This document shows, one piece after another, positions 1 to 6,568 of a stretch of DNA of 12,183 nucleotides. The notes beneath the pieces are model-generated. The model was not told the DNA's origin. It searched no databases and was given only the letters and a program-made list of their open reading frames with translations. Each line of letters begins with the position of its first letter. Within the stretch, counting starts at the first letter, position 1. The stretch comes from Pirellulaceae bacterium (GTDB lineage Bacteria; Planctomycetota; Planctomycetia; Pirellulales; Pirellulaceae): assembly GCA_020846515.1 (NCBI GenBank), contig JADLDX010000290.1, forward strand, positions 1 through 12,183, read 5' to 3'. The position numbers were made by a program, and so were the translations under genes.

Positions 1-389
<389 letters not shown>

Positions 390-455
390 TGGTCATGACC
401 GGTCTGGTGCGGGCCAGCGATTGATCGCGGCCGCTCCTGTCAACGACTAGCAGAA

Positions 456-484
456 ATGATAGTCCACTTTTATCGGTACGTGAA
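456..484 (-). promoter_or_regulatory. Candidate promoter for tRNA-Lys
   Basis: On the minus strand, TTCACG (479-484) and TATCAT (456-461) are separated by 17 bases, matching the sigma-70 consensus at 4 and 5 of 6 positions. Transcription would begin near 449, about 60 bases before the tRNA. The rest of the gap between the tRNA and the P450 gene (390-627) shows no convincing gene. Confidence 0.35.
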
Positions 485-627
485 GGGGGTTGGAAAACGT
501 TTCTGTGTTCCTGACTCCCCCCAGGGAAACAACTTTCTTAGAGGCCCGAAAGTACGGATTTCAATTCGCGGCGCCACGCCTAGCGGCAGCTTGGCAAGAC
601 AGGCGGCATGGCGAGTGGCCAACTCGT

Positions 628-1962
628 TTACCGAGTGCCGATCAGGCGGATGGGGACGCCGGTGGATGGGCCAATGGTGACATTGCGTCGCTTGGGAACG
701 ACCGGTTGCGAGTCAACCAATTCTAGCTCGTACCGCTTTAGAATCGTCCCCAGCACAATCGCCATCTCATAGGATGCAAACGCGGCACCAATGCATCGCC
801 GATGGCCGCCGCCAAAGGGCATGTACTCAAAGGGCGAATAGGTGCGATCGATGAAGCGCTCTGGGCGAAACAACTCCGGCTCGGGATACGTCGTCGCGTT
901 GTGATGGGCCAACACGGTGGCTGGTGCAACCGCTATACCAGCCGGTAACAAATAGTCACCCAACTGCAACGGTGATTTGAGCTTGCGCAGCGTTTCGGTC
1001 ACGATCGGATGAATGCGCAGCGTCTCCTGAACGGTCGCTTTCAAATACGGTGCCGCTGCTAAACTCGCAGCCGAATTATCCACCAGAGAATCTAGCTCGT
1101 TTCGTAGACGGGTAAGCTTATCCGTATGCTTATGCAGATGGTAAATAGCCCATGTCAAGGAAAGAGCAGTTGTCTCATGACCGGCAAACAAGAACGTCAT
1201 CAATTCAGCATAGATGTGATCGCGCGTGATTGGTGTACCATCCTCGTACTTCGCTGAGCACAGCAGAGCCAGTATGTCGTCAGTCTCCTTGGTGGACTGA
1301 CGCCGCTGCTCAATCGCTTCGTCCAAGAGACTAAACAACTGCCGCTTGGCCCGGTTCCAGCGATCCCACGGACTGAGACCCAAAAAAGAGATATGGGTCT
1401 TGCGTGAGAAAAACAGCAGCGGATGACTGCTGGCTACGACTTGGCTGCTGGCTTCCATCAATCGTCTTGCCAGCACAGGATCGTTACCACCAAAGATGGT
1501 GCGGACGATCACGTCCAGCGAAATGTCGACCATCAGCGCCAAAGTTGGAAAGGGCCCTCGGGCTTGATGACGTTCGAAATGCTCCAAGGCACACTGTTGC
1601 ATGCTCTGGCCATAGGCCTTCATCCGATCCCCATGGAACATGGGCATCATGAGTCGTCGCTCGCGACGATGCTGCTCGCCCTCTAAAATCAACATCGACC
1701 CACTGCCCAGCAGCGGAGCAACCGTCGCGGTGGCAAATGGCGCATAGATGCTTGGATCTTGTCCATGAATGGTCCGAATCAGATCCTCGCGACCCGTGAC
1801 GACCACCGGCCCATTCAGCGCATTGAGCAAGAATGGATCACCGTAGGTCTTGGCCCAACCCTCCAGAGCGGCGCGCGGATTGCGAATCAATTGCAACGTC
1901 GGCCGCCACTTTCCAGGCGGGCCAGCAGGCAAGCGGTATGATTCATTGGCCATGGTAGACAC
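628..1962 (-). CDS. Cytochrome P450, CYP110-like
   Basis: This is a bacterial haem monooxygenase of normal length (444 residues from the GTG start), without a membrane anchor and so probably cytosolic. Numbered from that start, the I-helix oxygen-binding motif is AGHETT (260-265), the ExxR pair is E313 and R316, and the haem loop is FGGGHRRCIG with the thiolate Cys at 390. The N-terminus (LPAGPPGKWRPTLQLIRNPRAALEGWAKTYGDPF) resembles the cyanobacterial CYP110 group, whose members oxidise fatty acids, terpenes or other lipids. The substrate cannot be read from sequence. The start is GTG at 1962 or, more likely, ATG at 1953 (441 residues); neither has a clear Shine-Dalgarno site. No ferredoxin or reductase partner lies in the window. 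The gene is on the same strand as the sugar operon upstream, but 184 bp of repeats separates them, so co-transcription is doubtful. Confidence 0.95.
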   Translation of the reverse strand: MSTMANESYRLPAGPPGKWRPTLQLIRNPRAALEGWAKTYGDPFLLNALNGPVVVTGREDLIRTIHGQDPSIYAPFATATVAPLLGSGSMLILEGEQHRRERRLMMPMFHGDRMKAYGQSMQQCALEHFERHQARGPFPTLALMVDISLDVIVRTIFGGNDPVLARRLMEASSQVVASSHPLLFFSRKTHISFLGLSPWDRWNRAKRQLFSLLDEAIEQRRQSTKETDDILALLCSAKYEDGTPITRDHIYAELMTFLFAGHETTALSLTWAIYHLHKHTDKLTRLRNELDSLVDNSAASLAAAPYLKATVQETLRIHPIVTETLRKLKSPLQLGDYLLPAGIAVAPATVLAHHNATTYPEPELFRPERFIDRTYSPFEYMPFGGGHRRCIGAAFASYEMAIVLGTILKRYELELVDSQPVVPKRRNVTIGPSTGVPIRLIGTR

Positions 1963-1980
1963 ACTACGGTTGAATAAGTC

Positions 1981-2133
1981 GTTTAACTGTCAGTCACCGG
2001 CGTACTCGCGGACAGGAAAAGTATACCTGCGGCTGACTGCTATACTACCAGCTACGAGATCAGCTACGAGTACGCCTGCGGCTGACTGTTAAAACGAGAA
2101 AGGTACAAGTACGCCTGCGGCTGACTGTTAAAC
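1981..2133. repeat. Cluster of four related ~25-bp intergenic repeats
   Basis: Three direct copies share the core CCTGCGGCTGACTG: 2021-2045, 2070-2095 and 2109-2133. The last two are identical over 24 bases from GTACGCC to GTTAAA. A fourth copy, 1981-2005, is inverted and matches the reverse complement of the 2109 copy at 21 of 25 positions. The inverted copy and the next direct copy are 15 bases apart and could form a hairpin, as in REP/BIME elements. A 9-bp sub-repeat AGCTACGAG occurs at 2050-2058 and 2062-2070. On the minus strand the 2021 copy contains TATACT, a possible -10 box for the P450 gene, but no -35 box is seen. The element lies between the dehydratase and P450 genes and codes for nothing recognisable. 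Confidence 0.8.
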
Positions 2134-2134
2134 G

Positions 2135-2159
2135 AAAAAACCAACCTCAGGCGGCTTGG
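2135..2159 (-). terminator. Weak candidate terminator overlapping the gmd stop codon
   Basis: On the minus strand the end of the dehydratase gene can fold CCAA-CC against GG-TTGG (2141-2146 with 2153-2159, one bulged C) and is followed directly by six T (complement of 2135-2140). The stem is short, so termination may be partial. Confidence 0.35.
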
Positions 2160-3142
2160 CGTCCGGCCAGTTCGGCTTGCGCTAACCTCAGGTCGTGTTG
2201 GATCATCTCGCGAAACCACTGTTCAAGCGGCGTCGTCGGATTCCAATTCATCTTCGCCCGAGCTCGCGAAATGTCCGCCACTCGGCAAACCTGCTCTGGC
2301 GGCCGCACGAACTTTGGATCCACGACCACTTTGTCTTGCCCGGTCAGCCCCACGGCATCAAAGGCAATCTCGATCAACTGCCTGAGCGTCGTCAGCTTAC
2401 CAGTGCCAATAACATAGTCATCCGGTTCGGGTTGCTGCAACATGCGCCAGAGGGCTTCTGCGAAATCAGCCGCATATCCCCAGTCGCGCTGCACATCTAA
2501 ATTGCCGAGTACCAACTGCGATTGCAAACCGCAGGCAATTCTGGCAACCGAGGAGGTGATCTTACGAGTCACAAACTCTGGACCACGACGCGGCGACTCG
2601 TGGTTATAAAGAATGCCGTTGCAAGCAAAGACGCCATAATGATTGCGAAAGTTTTGCACAGAGTTGTGTGCCAATACTTTCGCAGTAGCGTAAGGATTCT
2701 GAGGCCGAAAAGATGTGTCTTCATTTTGCGGAGCAGTACAGACTTTGCCAAACATTTCGCTACTACCAGCTTGAAAGAATCGCACCGGCAGATGCAGTTG
2801 GCGAATCGCTTCAAGCGCGTAAACCACGGCCATGCCAGTTACAGACATGGTTTCTAATGGATGCTCGATACTACGCGGCACAAAACTGACAGCCGCCAGG
2901 TTGTAGTACTCGTCAGGCTGGACGCGCTCAATCAACTGGCGAACCTGATCGTAGTCTTCCATGCATAGAGTATGCCACGTGACGCGCGAGGCTAAATGGG
3001 CTGCTTGTCCCAAATGGCCGACACGACGCAGGACACCATGCACCTCGTAGCTTTTACTGAGCAAAAGATCAGCCAGATACGACCCAGCTTGACCGGTAAT
3101 ACCCGTGATGACAGCAACTTTCTTGCCCGCTACTTGCAGCAT
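2147..3142 (-). CDS. gmd: GDP-mannose 4,6-dehydratase
   Basis: This NAD(P)-dependent short-chain dehydrogenase converts GDP-D-mannose to GDP-4-keto-6-deoxy-D-mannose, the branch point to fucose, rhamnose, perosamine and branched deoxy sugars. Numbered from the chosen start, the Rossmann loop is G14-xx-G17-xx-G20 in VITGITGQAGSYLADLLL. The catalytic set is S127 (the usual Thr position), E129 in GSSEMFG, and Y151/K155 in YATAK. The family-specific stretch CNGILYNHESPRRGPEFVTRKIT is present nearly unchanged. Length (331 residues) is at the short end for the family. A TTG at 3160 is in frame, but the ATG at 3140-3142 sits six bases after GGGAAGGA, so I chose it. The gene follows the glycosyltransferase gene by 29 bp on the same strand and is probably in its operon. 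RMD-type reductases are related, but the SSEMFG and NHESPRRG motifs favour the dehydratase. Confidence 0.93.
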   Translation of the reverse strand: MLQVAGKKVAVITGITGQAGSYLADLLLSKSYEVHGVLRRVGHLGQAAHLASRVTWHTLCMEDYDQVRQLIERVQPDEYYNLAAVSFVPRSIEHPLETMSVTGMAVVYALEAIRQLHLPVRFFQAGSSEMFGKVCTAPQNEDTSFRPQNPYATAKVLAHNSVQNFRNHYGVFACNGILYNHESPRRGPEFVTRKITSSVARIACGLQSQLVLGNLDVQRDWGYAADFAEALWRMLQQPEPDDYVIGTGKLTTLRQLIEIAFDAVGLTGQDKVVVDPKFVRPPEQVCRVADISRARAKMNWNPTTPLEQWFREMIQHDLRLAQAELAGRQAA

Positions 3143-3171
3143 GGCTTCCTTCCCACACAAACGATCACAAT

Positions 3172-4599
3172 CTAGGCCACTTTGGCAAGAGGATCCGGGC
3201 GCTGACCCTCATTCCATTCATCGGCTCCGTCGGGCGATCTGAGTTGCCCTAACTGGGCGCACTGCCCAAAAATTTGTTCAGCACTCTCACGCCACGATAG
3301 TGGACGCCGGACATGTTGTTCTAACTGACCACCGGCCGCTAAATGAGCTTCCCATTGGACCAATAGTTTTGTCAGGCCTTGGGGATCCGTTAAATCAAAG
3401 TACTCACATGCCTGCCGGCCAACTTCGCGATGAATCGGTGTATCGCTGAGAAAAGCGCGACGTCCAAAGGCTAGCGCCTCGACGATGGGCAATCCAAAGC
3501 CTTCCACAAACGATGGGCAAATCACACCCCGCGCATGCTGGTAGCAGTATCTCAAATCAGCATCCGCCATCGAGTGAAACTTGAAAAGTTGTTGCTGATA
3601 GCGAGGGTGCTGCTCAATACGTTGCAACAACTCAGCCGACATCCAGCCGCGACCGCCAATCAGGCACAAGCGAGCTTGTGGATGCTGTTGCCAGATCTGC
3701 TCAAAACTGTCGAGTAGATAACGATGATTTTTTCGAGGGTCAAACGTCGACACCATGATATACGGTGTCTGCGATTGTTCGGGTGAAAACAGTTGTTGAA
3801 CTTCGGCACTGACCTGTCCAGTTCCGCTGGGCAAGTCGGCGCCGAGTTGGAAGTGTGTGAGCTGCGTTCTGTCGAGCTTCTCTGGCCACCGCTGCTTGAT
3901 CTCGCGATAGCAATCGTCGCGCACAGTGCGAGAGATGGCGATCAAGAGATCGGAGTTGTCTACCGCAGCGCGAAAGTACTCGATGAACGAAAGGTCACTG
4001 CCAGCTTGCATGAAGTGCGGATGTGTTATGGGGATCAGGTCATAAATGACTGTGGCCACTAAAGCGCCTCGTTGGCGAGCGGCTGCGACCGCCGGCCAAA
4101 CCTGCATACGACACCAATAGGCATCGGGCAACAGCAGCACGTCACCGGCACCAGGCTCCTGCCATGGCGTTGCTTTCGCGCGGGCCTGGCGTTCCCGACG
4201 TTCCTGCCATAGCAACCATAATCGAAACATGCCCAACCGACCGTCGTCGGGCAACAACCATTTTCGCAACTGGCGATTTTTCAGTCGGCCGCAAATCTTC
4301 TCGGCCATGGATCGATACCATCCCGGCAGCATCGACAACACACTGCCGCGCATCTGCGAACTCTTGAGCGGTTGCTGGGGGTCATAAGGCCAGAACCGGC
4401 CGTCTTGAACCAGCGTAGATTGCGAGTGGTAATTCGCGGGCTGCTGGCTAGCCTGATTCTCGTTGGCCTGATGTTGGTTGGCCTGATGTTGGCTGGCTTG
4501 GCGAACAAGGTTCCAGACGACGCGCTGGACGCCAGCCCGATGGCCGGATCGAACGGCGTGCGAGCAATCAACCAGCAGGCGTGATGGAACGACGTTCAC
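3172..4599 (-). CDS. GT4-family glycosyltransferase with Gln/Asn-rich repeat insert
   Basis: This is a GT-B retaining glycosyltransferase of family GT4 (475 residues), probably cytosolic and transferring a sugar from a nucleotide donor to a growing glycan. The N-terminus RLLVDCSHAVRSGHRAGVQRVVWNLV is the usual opening of this subgroup. The donor-binding half starts near residue 275 (PYIMVSTFDPRKNHRYLL) and holds the E-x7-E motif E366/E374 in SFVEGFGLPIVEALAFG. The GTG start at 4597-4599 is supported by GGGGAAG six bases upstream. After the first helix comes an odd hydrophilic insert of five pentapeptides, VRQAS QHQAN QHQAN ENQAS QQPAN, encoded by a 15-bp tandem repeat. It is the first gene of an operon with the GDP-mannose dehydratase. 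The sugar donor cannot be deduced from the sequence; a GDP-sugar made by the neighbour is a reasonable guess. Confidence 0.92.
   Translation of the reverse strand: MNVVPSRLLVDCSHAVRSGHRAGVQRVVWNLVRQASQHQANQHQANENQASQQPANYHSQSTLVQDGRFWPYDPQQPLKSSQMRGSVLSMLPGWYRSMAEKICGRLKNRQLRKWLLPDDGRLGMFRLWLLWQERRERQARAKATPWQEPGAGDVLLLPDAYWCRMQVWPAVAAARQRGALVATVIYDLIPITHPHFMQAGSDLSFIEYFRAAVDNSDLLIAISRTVRDDCYREIKQRWPEKLDRTQLTHFQLGADLPSGTGQVSAEVQQLFSPEQSQTPYIMVSTFDPRKNHRYLLDSFEQIWQQHPQARLCLIGGRGWMSAELLQRIEQHPRYQQQLFKFHSMADADLRYCYQHARGVICPSFVEGFGLPIVEALAFGRRAFLSDTPIHREVGRQACEYFDLTDPQGLTKLLVQWEAHLAAGGQLEQHVRRPLSWRESAEQIFGQCAQLGQLRSPDGADEWNEGQRPDPLAKVA
4432..4506 (-). repeat. In-frame 15-bp minisatellite, five units
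   Basis: Five 15-bp units lie end to end: 4432-4446, 4447-4461, 4462-4476, 4477-4491 and 4492-4506. The third and fourth are identical and the outer ones diverged. Each encodes one pentapeptide of the QHQAN type in the glycosyltransferase gene, so gain or loss of units would keep the frame. Confidence 0.85.
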
Positions 4600-4632
4600 T
4601 TGTGTACTTCCCCAGCGAATGGCAGGCGACTA

Positions 4633-4666
4633 ACTATCGGGGGCGAATGGTACGATAGTCGTTACC
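4633..4666. promoter_or_regulatory. Candidate operator in the glycosyltransferase-gmd promoter
   Basis: Two inverted repeats overlap here. GGTACGA (4649-4655) faces TCGTTACC (4659-4666) with one extra base, and ACTATCG (4633-4639) is a perfect inverted match to CGATAGT (4653-4659). The first lies almost wholly within the minus-strand spacer and -10 box, a standard place for a repressor site. No regulator gene is in the window. Confidence 0.4.
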
Positions 4667-4676
4667 AAACAGTCAA
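4647..4676 (-). promoter_or_regulatory. Candidate sigma-70 promoter for the glycosyltransferase-gmd operon
   Basis: On the minus strand, TTGACT (4671-4676) and TACCAT (4647-4652) are 18 bases apart, matching consensus at 5 and 4 of 6. Transcription would start near 4640, about 40 bases before the GTG start codon, leaving room for the GGGGAAG ribosome site. Confidence 0.5.
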
Positions 4677-4821
4677 GATCATTGCACGCACAAATCGGAC
4701 CAACTGAGACCGCAAAGGACAACAGGAAAGAAAAACGGTCTCCAACAGACTCCACGTATGAAGGAATGGCATGACTCAATTACATGACGTAATAGCGCCA
4801 CAGTTAATTGCCAATTCGACG

Positions 4822-4849
4822 TTGACACGCAACGGCGGGTGCTCCTAAT
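4822..4849 (+). promoter_or_regulatory. Candidate sigma-70 promoter for the C-methyltransferase
   Basis: A perfect -35 box TTGACA (4822-4827) is followed after 16 bases by CCTAAT (4844-4849, 4 of 6). The leader to the ATG would be roughly 75-80 bases. The gene has a good Shine-Dalgarno site, AGGGAG at 4921-4926, seven bases before the ATG. Confidence 0.45.
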
Positions 4850-4933
4850 GTTAGCCCACTCGCAGCCGGGATTTGGGCGTCTGCGAGCCATTTAGGATCT
4901 GGTTCAGGTGACTCGTGCCAAGGGAGTGGTACC

Positions 4934-6202
4934 ATGCACAACAGAATTGATAATTGCCGTATTTGTGGAGGTACCGAGTTCGCTGAGATACTAAATCTTG
5001 GCGACCAGGCACTGACAGGCGTGTTTCCTAAATCGAAGCATCAACCTGTGCCGATCGGTCCCTTGGAACTGGTTAAGTGCACCAGTGATTGCGGCCTGGT
5101 TCAACTACGTCATTCTTTTCCGGCAGATCAGATGTACGGCGATAACTATGGTTATCGCTCCGGTCTAAACGCCTCGATGGTCAAGCACCTGCAGAATCGC
5201 GTCCGCCTGGCTCGTCAGCGAGTCGAGCTGAAGCCCGGCGATATCGTGCTGGACATCGGTGCCAACGACGGTACGACACTGAGCTCTTATGGCGATCATG
5301 GTTTTCAACTGATCGGCATGGATCCCTCCGGCATCAAGTTCAAACAATATTATCCGCCCTATGTGGCGCTGATTCCCGACTTCTTCAATGCGGCAGCTTT
5401 CCAAGATCGATTTGGCCAGAACAAGGCCAAAATCGTGACCTCGATCGCCATGTTCTATGACTTGGAAGATCCAACCGACTTTATGCGACAAGTACATGAG
5501 TGCTTGGATGATGAAGGCATTTGGGTGTTCGAACAAAGTTACCTGCCGCTGATGGTCGAACGCAACGCGTATGACACCGTGTGCCACGAGCATGTCAGCT
5601 ATTATGCTCTCAAGCAGATTCAGTGGATGACGGAGCGCGTTGGGCTGAAGATCCTGGATGTGGAACTCAATGACGTTAACGGCGGCAGCTTCTGTGTGAC
5701 GGTAGCCAAAAAGTCATCAAAGCATCAGGCCGACGAAGCGCGTGTTCAAGCCTTGTTGGATCAGGAAGAGCAAGACGGCTACAACGATCTGTGGGTCTAC
5801 GAAAAGTTCCGCTACCGCGTGTTCAAGCACCGTGATGCTCTCAAGCAACTGGTGACCAATCTGCGCCGATCCGGTAAAGACGTCTGCGGCTATGGTGCTT
5901 CCACCAAAGGTAATGTAGTTCTTCAGTTCTGTGAATTCACCACGGACCACCTCCGTGGCATCGCCGAGGTCAATGAAGAAAAGTTTGGCGCATTCACGCC
6001 ACACAATTACATTCCGATTGCATCGGAAGCAGACATCAAGGCTGGTCATCCCGATTACATGATCGTGTTGCCCTGGCACTTCCGAGAAAACATCCTCAAA
6101 CGCGAGCAGGCTTATTTGGCCTCGGGTGGCAATTTGATTTTCCCACTGCCCGAACTCGAGATTGTCTACGGCCAATCGGCTGCTGTTCGCAAAGCAGCTT
6201 AG
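4934..6202 (+). CDS. Sugar-nucleotide C-methyltransferase (TylC3/TcaB9/NovU type)
   Basis: This SAM-dependent enzyme (422 residues) has the three-part layout of deoxysugar C-methyltransferases. An N-terminal zinc domain has Cys8, Cys11, Cys49 and Cys53 (CRIC...KCTSDC). A Rossmann methyltransferase core carries the SAM loop LDIGANDGT around residues 106-114. A C-terminal domain includes GYGASTKGNVVLQF and the closing segment FPLPELEIV. The active-site stretch is CHEHVSYY, with E219-H220 matching the catalytic Glu-His pair known from TcaB9. Family members methylate a ring carbon, usually C3, next to a 4-keto group, giving branched sugars such as mycarose. The only visible source of a 4-keto sugar here is the divergently transcribed GDP-mannose dehydratase, so a GDP-linked substrate is inferred. 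Start choice is firm (AGGGAG, seven-base spacing). It is transcribed alone and ends at the structured gap near 6212. Confidence 0.92.
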   Translation: MHNRIDNCRICGGTEFAEILNLGDQALTGVFPKSKHQPVPIGPLELVKCTSDCGLVQLRHSFPADQMYGDNYGYRSGLNASMVKHLQNRVRLARQRVELKPGDIVLDIGANDGTTLSSYGDHGFQLIGMDPSGIKFKQYYPPYVALIPDFFNAAAFQDRFGQNKAKIVTSIAMFYDLEDPTDFMRQVHECLDDEGIWVFEQSYLPLMVERNAYDTVCHEHVSYYALKQIQWMTERVGLKILDVELNDVNGGSFCVTVAKKSSKHQADEARVQALLDQEEQDGYNDLWVYEKFRYRVFKHRDALKQLVTNLRRSGKDVCGYGASTKGNVVLQFCEFTTDHLRGIAEVNEEKFGAFTPHNYIPIASEADIKAGHPDYMIVLPWHFRENILKREQAYLASGGNLIFPLPELEIVYGQSAAVRKAA

Positions 6203-6218
6203 TACTGCAAGCTAACCC

Positions 6219-6239
6219 TCCCGCTGCGTAGCAGCGGGA
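6219..6239 (+). terminator. Strong hairpin after the C-methyltransferase gene
   Basis: TCCCGCTGC pairs perfectly with GCAGCGGGA around a GTA loop (9 bp, 3-nt loop), 16 bases after the stop codon. No T-tract follows, so it may stabilise the mRNA end or assist termination rather than terminate alone. Confidence 0.5.
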
Positions 6240-6250
6240 ACTGCCCATTG

Positions 6251-6414
6251 CCGGGAGGTCGACGCTCCTGCGGAGACACGTTTCCGAACCGTCCGACTTC
6301 CCATGCTAGTGACGCTCGCCCAACGCAGGCCGAAGGTGCCATGGCCAAGGACACTTGCCATGGCCAATCAGTTGCGATTTGCGGCTTGCCTACGCAGGAG
6401 CGTCGGCCTCCCGG
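6251..6414. repeat. 22-bp inverted repeat with 120-bp loop
   Basis: The arms 6251-6272 and 6393-6414 are reverse complements with one mismatch in 22 (T at 6259 against C at the matching place). The sequence begins CCGGGAGG and ends CTCCTGCG. The loop holds two direct copies of TGCCATGGCCAA (6337-6348 and 6356-6367), each containing the palindrome GCCATGGC. Confidence 0.75.
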
Positions 6415-6508
6415 GCTGATAACGACTGAAAAGCTGTGGACGAATCGCTCTGCGACTCGTCAAGCACTTCGCTGCAGACTCGTCTGTGCGGCGCACGCAC
6501 CCTCCCCG

Positions 6509-6540
6509 AAAAAACAGGCTGCAGTAGCGCCTGTTTTTTT
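6509..6540. terminator. Bidirectional intrinsic terminator
   Basis: The stem ACAGGC(T)GC pairs with GC-GCCTGT around AGTA, flanked by six A on the left and seven T on the right. It therefore reads as a Rho-independent terminator on both strands. It sits between the convergent C-methyltransferase and FkbM genes and can serve both. Confidence 0.85.
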
Positions 6541-6568
6541 GACCCTCCCGAAGGGCCCGAAGGGAGGG

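Larger units (their letters stand above)
4600..4933. promoter_or_regulatory. Divergent intergenic control region
   Basis: This 334-bp gap separates the minus-strand glycosyltransferase-gmd operon from the plus-strand C-methyltransferase gene. It holds a promoter for each direction and two overlapping inverted repeats near the minus-strand promoter, each listed separately. The middle part (about 4680-4815) shows no gene I can support. A 70-codon frame on the minus strand has no family resemblance and spans the plus-strand promoter. Confidence 0.7.
6203..6568. other. Structured non-coding gap between convergent genes
   Basis: This 366-bp stretch has no gene I can support. It contains an outer inverted repeat, CTAACCCTCCC (6212-6222) with GGGAGGGTTAG (6562-6572). 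Inside it are a perfect hairpin at 6219-6239, a 22-bp inverted repeat pair (6251-6272 with 6393-6414), two TGCCATGGCCAA copies, and a bidirectional terminator at 6509-6540. The motif ACCCTCCC(C)GAA appears on both sides of that terminator (6499-6510 and 6542-6552). The density of repeats suggests a small mobile or REP-like element rather than plain spacer. Confidence 0.6.

Noticed and set aside
415..443. Minus-strand TTGACA at 438-443 as the tRNA promoter
   Set aside because: The hexamer 17 bases downstream is TCGCTG, essentially no match to a -10 box; the pair at 456-484 is better.
456..726. Two overlapping plus-strand frames of 74 and 78 codons between the tRNA and the P450 gene
   Set aside because: Low-quality translations, no ribosome site, and they overlap the end of the P450 gene on the other strand.
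2021..2133. Repeats with short spacers resembling a CRISPR array
   Set aside because: Only three direct copies, the first diverged, spacers unequal (about 24 and 13 bases), an inverted copy nearby and no cas gene; a REP-like cluster fits better.
4679..4891. 70-codon open frame on the minus strand in the divergent gap
   Set aside because: No family resemblance, no ribosome site, and it overlaps the plus-strand promoter at 4822-4849.
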